This document shows, piece after piece, positions 1 through 7,600 of a stretch of 21,312 nt of DNA. A program made the translations under genes and the position numbers. This DNA comes from Candidatus Poseidonia sp. Lineage in GTDB: Archaea > Thermoplasmatota > Poseidoniia > Poseidoniales > Poseidoniaceae. The notes below the pieces were generated by a model. It made no database searches, had not been told where the DNA came from, and saw nothing but the letters and a program-made list of their open reading frames with translations. The DNA is taken from contig JALRLQ010000023.1 in assembly GCA_023254365.1 (NCBI GenBank), positions 1-21,312 of the forward strand, given 5' to 3'. Numbering within the stretch: the first letter of the stretch is position 1; every line of letters starts with the position of its first letter.

Positions 1-1
1 T

Positions 2-811
2 TCAGACATGGGTGCTGAGAAATTCATGCACATCAAGGCCGCCACCTCGGGCAAAGCACCGGACTGCGTGGTGATGAACGTCACCGTTCGCTCAATGAAA
101 CTCCATGGAGGAGCCTTCGGCGACCGAGGGGGCATCCGTCCCGACAAAGCGACCCTCGAGGCTGAAAACGTGGAAGCGGTCACGATGGGAGCCAAAACGA
201 ACCTCGACCGCCACATCCGCAACATGGCGGCGTTCGGTGTACCGGTCGTGGTCTCCATCAACAAATTCGCCTCCGATACGGATGCAGAAATTGCTGCGAT
301 CACCAACGCTGCTCACGAGTCTGGTGCGAAATCTGTGTGCGTGACCGAAGTTCACGCTCGCGGTGGAGAAGGCGGCAAAGACTTGGCTGAAGCGGTCGTT
401 CGGGCTGTTCAGAACCACATCGCTGACGGACGACCGTTCGTTCCCCTGTTTGAGACGAAAGCCGATGTGCTTGACAAAGCCACCTCCATCGCCACCCGTC
501 TCTACAAAGCAGAAGGGCTCGCGCTCACGCCTTCCGCCTCAAAGCAACTCGAACGAATCCGAAGTTGGGGCTACGGCCATCTCCCGGTTTGCATGGCCAA
601 AACCCAGTATTCCTTCTCCCACGACGCCTCAATGTTGGGCGCTCCGACAGGATTCACGGTGCCGGTGCGAGAATTCCGACTCAATGCTGGAGCAGGGTTC
701 ATCGTGGCCGTGCTTGGCGACATGATGACGATGCCCGGTTTGCCGAAGCGTCCAGCTGCGTTGGACATGGATATGGATGAAGATGGGAACCTCCTCGGCG
801 TGTTCGGGTGA
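2..811 (+). CDS. fhs: Formate-tetrahydrofolate ligase, C-terminal part (5' end outside window)
   Basis: ATP-dependent ligase that joins formate to tetrahydrofolate to give 10-formyl-THF in cytosolic one-carbon metabolism. The frame is open from the first bases of the window, so the true start lies upstream; about 269 C-terminal residues of a family usually near 550 are present. Family signatures seen are LGAEKF-like residues at the very start, PDCVVMNVTVRSMKLHGG, the block VTMGAKTNLDRHIRNMAAFG followed by PVVVSINKF, and near the end FRLNAGAGFIVAVLGDMMTM with PGLPKRPAA. The stop lies 4 nt before the pelota start, so the two are probably co-transcribed. The ATP-binding N-terminal half cannot be assessed here. 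Family assignment is secure. Confidence 0.95.
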   Translation, partial: SDMGAEKFMHIKAATSGKAPDCVVMNVTVRSMKLHGGAFGDRGGIRPDKATLEAENVEAVTMGAKTNLDRHIRNMAAFGVPVVVSINKFASDTDAEIAAITNAAHESGAKSVCVTEVHARGGEGGKDLAEAVVRAVQNHIADGRPFVPLFETKADVLDKATSIATRLYKAEGLALTPSASKQLERIRSWGYGHLPVCMAKTQYSFSHDASMLGAPTGFTVPVREFRLNAGAGFIVAVLGDMMTMPGLPKRPAALDMDMDEDGNLLGVFG

Positions 812-815
812 GGCC

Positions 816-1877
816 ATGGACATCCTGACGCGAGACCATCACGAGTGGCGACTTCGCGTGCAAACCGTCGACGATTTGTGGGTGCTCCAGCGGCTGCTTT
901 CACCCGGTATGTCCTTGGCCATGTTAGGCGAACGTCGCGATCAAACCACGGGCGGTGATGATGGGGGCCGTGCCAAGCAGGCCGAACGCAAGAAAATGTG
1001 GATTCAATTGGCGATTGAACGCAGCGAACATCAATCCTTCACGGACGTCTTGAGGGTTCACGGCATCATCGAACAAGCGCCCATGGACATTGGCATGCAC
1101 CACACCCATATCGTTGAATTGCGTGACGAAGTGGTGCTCCATTCACCCAAAGGGTTCAGCAAAATGGACGGTGACCTCCTAGACGAGAGTGTCAAATCAG
1201 GCCAGCAAGGCCAAGTTGCACTGTTGGTTGTGGAAGGTGATGAGATCATCCTCTTCTTCGTCACCGCCCGAGGTTTGCGAGAAAGCGCCACGTGGACCAT
1301 GCGAGGAGGAGGGAAGCGGGGTGACCTGCGACAAACCGACAGCATCGCTTCCCAATTCCGAGCCAAGGTGGTCGACGGATTAACCCAACAGTTGGATGAA
1401 CACATGCCGCTTGTCCTGTGCGGCCCGGGCAAGAACCGGGACCGCATGCAAGAGGACCTGAAGGCTGCAGGCCACACCCGGTCAATGATGTCGGTCGGCA
1501 CCAGCATGGGAGGACGTGGAGCCGCCAACGAGGTGTTGCGAGAGGGTTTGGCAGGCCAACTGTTGGCCGAGCATCGCATGGTGCAAGAAATCACCCTCCT
1601 CGAAGAAGCCTGGCAGCGCGTCTCAACCAACGGTGCGGTCGCCTACGGGCGAGAAGCGGTCGAACAGGCCGTGAACGAGGGCGCGGTGGAAACGCTCCTC
1701 ATCGGTGCTGACGTGCTGCGCGACGATTCGGTCGAGGGAGGAAACCCTTGGACATCCATCGTTGAGGCCGTTGAGCAATTTTCCGGCACGGTGATTCAGT
1801 GTTCCGTGGACCACGACGCAGGAGAACAATTGCTCGGATTTGGCGGTGCTGTAGCGCTGCTACGCTACAAGGTGTGA
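816..1877 (+). CDS. pelA: Pelota, mRNA surveillance / ribosome rescue factor
   Basis: Archaeal Pelota (Dom34) resembles release factor eRF1 but lacks the GGQ peptide-release motif; with its GTPase partner it rescues stalled ribosomes. The 353-residue product has the three expected domains: an N-terminal Sm-like domain (about 1-125, starting MDILTRDHHEWRLRVQTVDD followed by LW), a central eRF1_2-like domain (about 130-250, with GGRGAANEVL near 232) and an eRF1_3-like domain (about 255-353, with AYGREAVEQAVNEGAVETLL). The ATG at 816 is chosen because the conserved N-terminus begins there; an in-frame ATG at 777 would overlap the upstream gene and add 13 unconserved residues. It sits 4 nt after fhs and 3 nt before the next gene, suggesting one operon. 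Confidence 0.93.
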   Translation: MDILTRDHHEWRLRVQTVDDLWVLQRLLSPGMSLAMLGERRDQTTGGDDGGRAKQAERKKMWIQLAIERSEHQSFTDVLRVHGIIEQAPMDIGMHHTHIVELRDEVVLHSPKGFSKMDGDLLDESVKSGQQGQVALLVVEGDEIILFFVTARGLRESATWTMRGGGKRGDLRQTDSIASQFRAKVVDGLTQQLDEHMPLVLCGPGKNRDRMQEDLKAAGHTRSMMSVGTSMGGRGAANEVLREGLAGQLLAEHRMVQEITLLEEAWQRVSTNGAVAYGREAVEQAVNEGAVETLLIGADVLRDDSVEGGNPWTSIVEAVEQFSGTVIQCSVDHDAGEQLLGFGGAVALLRYKV

Positions 1878-1880
1878 AGC

Positions 1881-2183
1881 ATGAACATCATCCATTTCCC
1901 CGACCTTGGCGAGGATATCCGTGCCTCGCTTCAAGGCAAGCGATGGTTGGTGCTGCGAGCAGATGACCTCCCCCATGCCACCGCTGCGCTGGCGTTCAGC
2001 GAACTGGAGGACGTGCTGGTCGCTGTTGACCACCGTCATCGTTCGGTTGAACAGGGCTTGTGGATGCGAGCTGTTCATCTCTTGCTGGTGGACGAAACCA
2101 ATGATGCCGAGGCCTTGCAGCGTTCTTCGGGCATCACCCGCGTGGCAATTGCGGATGGTGGGGTTGAACAGCACTTGTGGTAG
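1881..2183 (+). CDS. Small protein of unknown function downstream of pelota
   Basis: This encodes a 100-residue protein that I do not recognise. Its ATG lies 3 nt after the pelota stop and its stop codon directly abuts the 3' end of the oppositely oriented tRNA-Val gene, so the frame fills the interval exactly. That is the main argument that it is real. The sequence alternates hydrophobic strands and helices (RWLVLRADD, EDVLVAVD, AVHLLLVDET, GITRVAIADGG), compatible with a small alpha/beta or Rossmann-like fold. There is no signal peptide, membrane helix or cysteine. Other reading frames overlap the same stretch, but none has this operon-like placement. A link to pelota or ribosome rescue is only a guess from position. 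Confidence 0.65.
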   Translation: MNIIHFPDLGEDIRASLQGKRWLVLRADDLPHATAALAFSELEDVLVAVDHRHRSVEQGLWMRAVHLLLVDETNDAEALQRSSGITRVAIADGGVEQHLW

Positions 2184-2256
2184 TGGGTCTGGAGGGACTC
2201 GAACCCTCGATCAACTCCGTGTAAGGGAGGTGTCATAGCCGCTAGACCACAGACCC
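2184..2256 (-). tRNA. tRNA-Val(UAC)
   Basis: Read on the minus strand, the 73 nt fold as a cloverleaf. The seven-pair acceptor stem is GGGTCTG/CAGACCC, the D-arm starts GTC and ends GAC, and the anticodon loop is CTTACAC with anticodon TAC at 2221-2223. The variable loop has 5 nt, and the T-arm is GAGGG-TTCGAGT-CCCTC. The discriminator base is A, and CCA is not encoded, as is common in archaea. No intron is present. The anticodon stem has four clean pairs plus a C27-U43 mismatch at its top. The 3' end touches the stop codon of the convergent small gene at 2183. Confidence 0.95.
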
Positions 2257-2275
2257 AACTCGCCGTGGAGAAGTC

Positions 2276-2287
2276 CCCTTTTCAAGA
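2276..2287 (-). promoter_or_regulatory. TATA-like box of the tRNA-Val gene
   Basis: On the minus strand this reads CTTGAAAAGGGG and is centred about 26 nt upstream of the first tRNA base, the expected archaeal TBP position. It resembles the elements in front of the protein genes in this window. Read on the plus strand it could also promote cinA, with a start near 2308 and a leader of roughly 30 nt. Assignment is by position and similarity only. Confidence 0.5.
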
Positions 2288-2336
2288 ATACGCCATGTGC
2301 GGTAACCTCAAGACGGGGAGCCATGAGACCCGTGCA

Positions 2337-3026
2337 ATGGATGCCAATATCCAGAACGCGGCCGCCCGCCTGAGCCGTCGGCTCAAGGAGGGGAATCACA
2401 CCATCACCTTGGCTGAATCGTGCACGGGCGGATTGTTGGCCAGCACCCTGACCGATATTGCCGGTTCGAGCAGGTGGTTCCAGCGAGCCTTCATCACGTA
2501 CGCCAACCAAGCGAAGATCGAGGAACTTGGTGTTGACCCAGAAGACTTGGCCACGAAAGGTGCCGTTTCAGCCCAGGTGGCGATTCAAATGGCCAAGGGC
2601 GCCCTTGCTCGAGCCAACGCTGATTTCGCCATCGCCGTGACGGGAATCGCAGGACCCACCAACGAAGGCAGCAACAAACCCGTCGGGACGGTTTACGTTG
2701 GCATTGCCTCACGCACCTGGGCCAACGCCAAGCGCACCCAAATTGGAGGAACACGTGCTGAAAACAAGTCCGGTTTCGTTCATTTTGCCTTGCTCACGGC
2801 CATGGATTGCTGGGACCAAGCGATGCAACGCATGGAAGAAGAACAAGCGCAGGAAATCCGGGACATCGAAGAAGCGATTCGAATCAAGGAAGAACAAGAA
2901 GCGGCACGTGCCCGCCGGGATGAAGAGGCCCGTGAAAAGGCGCCATGGCAGGACGAGGCGTGGGAAGGCGAGGTTGGTGAAGAAAAGGATGTCCTCGACG
3001 TAGAGTGGGCCGATGGCGAGGAATGA
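2337..3026 (+). CDS. cinA: CinA C-terminal / PncC-type nicotinamide-nucleotide amidase with charged C-terminal tail
   Basis: The family deamidates nicotinamide mononucleotide to nicotinate mononucleotide in pyridine nucleotide recycling. The 229-residue product carries one CinA C-terminal domain (about residues 5-160) with the signatures AESCTGG (26-32), TYANQAK (54-60), AVTGIAGP (100-107) and KPVGTVYVG (114-122). The N-terminal molybdopterin-binding-like domain of full bacterial CinA is absent, as in stand-alone PncC enzymes. Residues 163-229 form an extra Glu/Arg-rich, probably helical tail that ends in an acidic stretch and is not part of the usual domain. The ATG at 2337 is chosen because the family N-terminus begins there; in-frame ATGs at 2265 and 2295 would add residues with no family similarity. 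The function is a family assignment. Confidence 0.88.
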   Translation: MDANIQNAAARLSRRLKEGNHTITLAESCTGGLLASTLTDIAGSSRWFQRAFITYANQAKIEELGVDPEDLATKGAVSAQVAIQMAKGALARANADFAIAVTGIAGPTNEGSNKPVGTVYVGIASRTWANAKRTQIGGTRAENKSGFVHFALLTAMDCWDQAMQRMEEEQAQEIRDIEEAIRIKEEQEAARARRDEEAREKAPWQDEAWEGEVGEEKDVLDVEWADGEE

Positions 3027-3057
3027 GTCGCCGGCACCATAACTTCCGACCCACATA

Positions 3058-3069
3058 CCTTTTGAACGG
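3058..3069 (+). promoter_or_regulatory. TATA-like box of the polymerase D small-subunit gene
   Basis: The sequence CCTTTTGAACGG is centred 25 nt upstream of the ATG at 3088. That spacing implies transcription starting at or next to the start codon, i.e. a leaderless mRNA. No Shine-Dalgarno motif precedes the ATG, which agrees. Confidence 0.55.
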
Positions 3070-3087
3070 TCGTGCGTCTTTCGGTTC

Positions 3088-4686
3088 ATGGGTGAGTCGT
3101 GGTCAACCATTGCTTCCCTGTTAAGGCAGCAAAAATTGCTGGCACCGCAATCCCTGCACGACCGGTTGTTGGGGCTTGAAAATCCAAATCAGGTCATCAC
3201 TGCAGCCGGTGCGTTGGATCTTTCAGGCGGGATGTTGACGGCAGCCATGCTCGATGCCATGATCGCTCATGCCGGCGGTGAGGTCTCCACCCCTACCCCG
3301 TCGCCGTCCGTTGTGACCCAGCCCGCGACCGACCTCGCTCGAACGGTGGCTCCATTGAAAGAACCGGAACCCGTTGACCTGTTGCTTCGCAACAACCTTC
3401 CCGATTGGAACCAAGCCGATTTTTCGATGCATGCAAGTGACGCCGCCTCGGACATCACCGTTCACTACGATATCACTGGAAATTCCACCACAGAAGGGAA
3501 AATGTCGGACATCACAGCCTGTTTCAACGACCGCCTGAAGACCATTCGGAAACTCATCATCCAAAACTCCAATCTCCCAAGAAAAAACCAGGAAATCTCT
3601 CGTCTCCAAGCAGAATTCTCCCGCTACCAAGGCTATGAAAACAAGGCCGTCGCCATCGGTCTGGTCAACGAACCGAGGTACACCAAAAACGGGCACTTGA
3701 TGTGGGGTTTGGAAGATGAAACCGCAGAGATGACCTGCTTGCTAACCAAGCGCACCGGGGAGGACCGGGACCGCGCCCACGAAGCGATTCTCGAGGCTGG
3801 ATTGATGCCAGACGATGTGTTGGGTGTCTCCGGCACCTTCAGTCAAACAGGCGACGTGTTCTACGTTGATGACCTGCACTTCCCCCTCGAGACCAAGCAC
3901 CAGAAGGTAAGCGCAGACCAGGGCGTGAGCGTGGCGTTCCTCTCCGACATTCACGTCGGCTCCAAGACCTTCCTCGAAGCCCAGTGGCACAAAATGGTCC
4001 GTTGGTTTCACACCGACCCGCTTGCAAAGACGATCAAGTACCTCATCCTTTCAGGGGATTGCGTCGATGGCGTGGGCATCTATCCCGGTCAGGACAAAGA
4101 GTTGGCTATCCCTGACCTGTTCAAACAATACAGTGAGTTCGCTCGTCTGTTGGAACTCTTGCCTGAGTGGGTTGAATGCCTGATGTTGCCCGGAAACCAC
4201 GATGCCGTTCGACCCGCTGAACCCCAACCAACGTTCGAAAAAGACATCCAGCAGGATTACAACACCACCACCTTTGTTGGCAACCCCTGTGATTTCTCGC
4301 TTCACGGTGTTCGCCTACTGTCCTACCACGGTAAATCGATTGACGATTTTGTTGCAGGTTTGCGGACCGTCACGTACGCCGACCCCGTGGAAGCGATGCG
4401 AGAAATGCTGCGCCGCCGACACCTTGCACCCCAATGGGGCGGGAAAACACCGCTATCACCCGAACCTGAGGACGGTTTGGTGATCCGTGATGTTCCGGAC
4501 ATCTTCGTCACCGGTCACGTGCACGGACACGAGTGTGTTGATTTCAGAGGCACGACGCTGGTCTGCTCGAGCACATGGCAGGACCAAACCTCGTACCAGA
4601 GGATGTTGGGCTTCCAGCCAAAGCCGTGCATGTTGACCATCATCAACTTGCAGAGCCACAAGTCGATTTCCATTCCATTCGCGTGA
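3088..4686 (+). CDS. polB: DNA polymerase II (family D) small subunit DP1
   Basis: DP1 is the small subunit of the euryarchaeal replicative polymerase D and carries its 3'-5' proofreading exonuclease; the large subunit DP2 is not in this window. The 532-residue protein has a short helical N-terminal segment, a variable linker (about 65-135), an OB-fold region (about 185-265) and a calcineurin-like phosphoesterase domain (about 280-505). All metal-binding motifs of that domain are visible: SDIHVG (286-291), GDCVDG (323-328), GNHDA (369-373) and GHVHGH (476-481), so the nuclease should be active. The C-terminal KPCMLTIINL block is typical of DP1. The gene ends 3 nt from the stop of the convergent GH57 gene. 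Confidence 0.95.
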   Translation: MGESWSTIASLLRQQKLLAPQSLHDRLLGLENPNQVITAAGALDLSGGMLTAAMLDAMIAHAGGEVSTPTPSPSVVTQPATDLARTVAPLKEPEPVDLLLRNNLPDWNQADFSMHASDAASDITVHYDITGNSTTEGKMSDITACFNDRLKTIRKLIIQNSNLPRKNQEISRLQAEFSRYQGYENKAVAIGLVNEPRYTKNGHLMWGLEDETAEMTCLLTKRTGEDRDRAHEAILEAGLMPDDVLGVSGTFSQTGDVFYVDDLHFPLETKHQKVSADQGVSVAFLSDIHVGSKTFLEAQWHKMVRWFHTDPLAKTIKYLILSGDCVDGVGIYPGQDKELAIPDLFKQYSEFARLLELLPEWVECLMLPGNHDAVRPAEPQPTFEKDIQQDYNTTTFVGNPCDFSLHGVRLLSYHGKSIDDFVAGLRTVTYADPVEAMREMLRRRHLAPQWGGKTPLSPEPEDGLVIRDVPDIFVTGHVHGHECVDFRGTTLVCSSTWQDQTSYQRMLGFQPKPCMLTIINLQSHKSISIPFA

Positions 4687-4689
4687 ACA

Positions 4690-7600
4690 TCACTGCCAAG
4701 GGTCGTCGTCCTTCGGTCCGTTGCGAACCCTCAGGAAAGCGAGGAGAACGAGCAAGACCACCACAAGCGCCGCCAGTTGAATCGACGTGTTCGATACGCT
4801 CGAAGCATCATCCTCACCGTCATCCAACGGCGAACCATCGTCGTTGGCTGGGTCGTCAACCGTTGCTCCAACCGATACCGTGAACGTCAACGTGCTGCTG
4901 TTGCTGTTGCCGCTCGCGTCCGCGCTGACGACCTCGAGGTCGTACGAGCCATCGGGCAACACATCGGTGGTAAACACGTGGTTCTTCTTGGTCGCAAAAC
5001 CGTCCTCATGCACCGATTGTTCGTTGAGGAGGATGGCTTCCGTGGCGCTCTCTGAGGTGTACCACGTGACCGTCACGCGCCCGTCCTCGAGCACTTCGGC
5101 AGCGAGGTTCAAGACGTCGGGAGGCGTTTCATCGAGGACGGATCCGGTTGTGAACGTGACGAGCACGGTCTCGGTTTCGTTGGCACCGATGTGGGCCACA
5201 TAGGTGGTGTTGACCTCCAAGCCGGTGAGGGTCACGGCGTGATCGGTCCCTGACGCAGTCCAAACGCGGTCATCTGTTTCGGTGGGAGTTTCTCCTTCAA
5301 CAGCGAACTGGACCGATGTTGCATCGGCAACGGTGGTCGACCACGTAAGGACGGCTGAGCTTGCTGTGACGGTGTCCACCGATGCGCCAAAGATTTGCTG
5401 CGGCACTTCGGGCATCTCAAAGCCGGTGAGTTGGGCGTAGGTGTGTCCGGCGACATCGTAACTTGAGAGCATGGCGGTTTGACCTTCGCCGTCCAGGATG
5501 ACATCGATGATGTTCGGGTCGTAATCGATACCGTCGTCCGGTGCAGGGTTGGCACCGCCTCCCAGTGTCCACGTTGCGGCGTTTTCCATCACGTCTCGCC
5601 ATTTGCCGGTGCCAAACCCGTCTTGACTTCCAATGACGATGATGTAACGGTAGTTGGGGATGTCCGAACCGATGACGTCCTTGCTGACGGTGAACGTGAT
5701 GGTCTTCGCCTCCACGTCACCGGTCACATCAATGCCTCGAGCGGAGGCACTTCCGGTTTCAGCTTGCACCGCTTGCACCGCACCCGGCTCACCCGTGCCG
5801 CTGATGGCTACTTCCCAAGCCCAATCGGGATGGACCTCGGCATTGGCTCCCGTGAGCATGGAGGTTCGACCGTAGGTGGTTTCACCTTGGTCGACGTAAA
5901 TCTGGACAATCTGGTGGCTGAATCCGTTGGCCAGCCCCCAAATATCGGTCATTTCACTCATCGTGAGAATAAACTGCGCATTCCACGCACTCTGCCGAAC
6001 CGTGAGGTGCGTGGCGTCCCAAAGCCCGCCTCCTGAGGGCGTGTTGAAATCGGTTGCGAGCGGATAGACGTAATCCCCGTCACCCGTTTCATCGCCAACA
6101 GCGTCGTCCAACTCCAGCAGGGTCACCCACTCTTCAAGGTCGGGCAACACCATTTCGGCAGGCGCAGGAGGAGCCATTTCAGCATCGACTCCATCGCCAT
6201 AGGACAACGAATCTCGCCAAGAGGTGACGACCTTGACGCGAGTGGAGTAACGGGGTGCAAGGCCGATATCGGCCCATGGAATGGCAAATTCATACACGTC
6301 ATCCACGGCACAGCCGCCGAGATTCGAACTGCCCGAAAGCACCCAACGCTCCTGGTCACCCACTTTGCCTTGAGCACTGAACAAATTCCACTTCGCACGG
6401 CCGTCCTCACGCACCGTATCAAAGTCGAACGCCACCATGTACTTGGAGGGGAAACCAAGGATTTGATTCCCGTAATAGGTACGGAAATTGGTTTCTGCCT
6501 CGTTGAAGTTAACGGCGTTTGGCTGCATGAAGTAAATCGCCAAATCGGGTGAAGTGTAGGCTCCTTCGCCGGAAGCGTTGGCAAGTTCCTCGGCCGTGGT
6601 TGCATCCACGCGGAAGAAGACGTTTGAAGCGTCGTAACCGAAGTAAAACGATTCAATGTCAAAATCACCACCGGAGACCGGCGCGTCGTACCGGGCTGCA
6701 CCGTCCCATTCACCCGGGAGCGCTACGCCGTCGATCATCGGCTCAACAATGCCGCTCGCTGCGGGGTTGGCGATGGCAGGGTTGGTCCACAAGTCCTGAA
6801 GATAGGGTGGAAGGTCAAGATTGATGGCGCGGTAGATGTTCGACAGATGCACCTTGAACAACACGTCCCAGTTCTCGTCATAACCGCTGTCTTGGTCGAG
6901 ACCGTACCACCAATACCAGTCGCTTCCTTCTGCGATGTACAAGGATTCCCAGGCGGCTGGAAGCCCAGGGTCGTTTGGATGACCTTCCTCGAACGCCACC
7001 AACGCCTGCCGCGCTTCAACGAGGCGTTGCCAAGCCAGACTCTCTTCTTCTTCCCCTGCCCACGTGCGAAGGGTTCCATCAATCCACGAACCGGTGCCGA
7101 TGGTCTCAATGGCCGGAAGGGTGGTGCCTTTGGTCAAGAATTCTGATGGCGTGGTGGTGACGATGGTCGGGTGGTCGGCCAAACGTCCGTACCATTCGGC
7201 CATGAAGGGGCGGGCGTTGTCCTGATGTTGGAATTCTGACATGAACATCCAGTTCTCACCATCGAGGGCCACGGTCAGCAAATGGTCGGACGGGTCTTCG
7301 CCCGCATCGAGCAGTTGTTGACGCACGTTGTCGATGTAAGCGATGAAATCGGAGACGGCTGCCTCGGGCGTCATGGTGCCGTATTGGAAGGCAATCCGGT
7401 CGGAAATGACGCGGTCCCGGAACACCACGGCCACTTCGCCGCCTTCGGCACCCGTTACGGTCCATGGCGTGGCCAAATTGGCGGCATCCTCCACGTCGAT
7501 CAGTTGGCCATTGCTATCGGTTGACTGCTTCAGAATCTCTTCGTCGGTGACCATCCATTGGATGCCCACATCACTGACCGGCTCGACCATCGGAGGGGAC

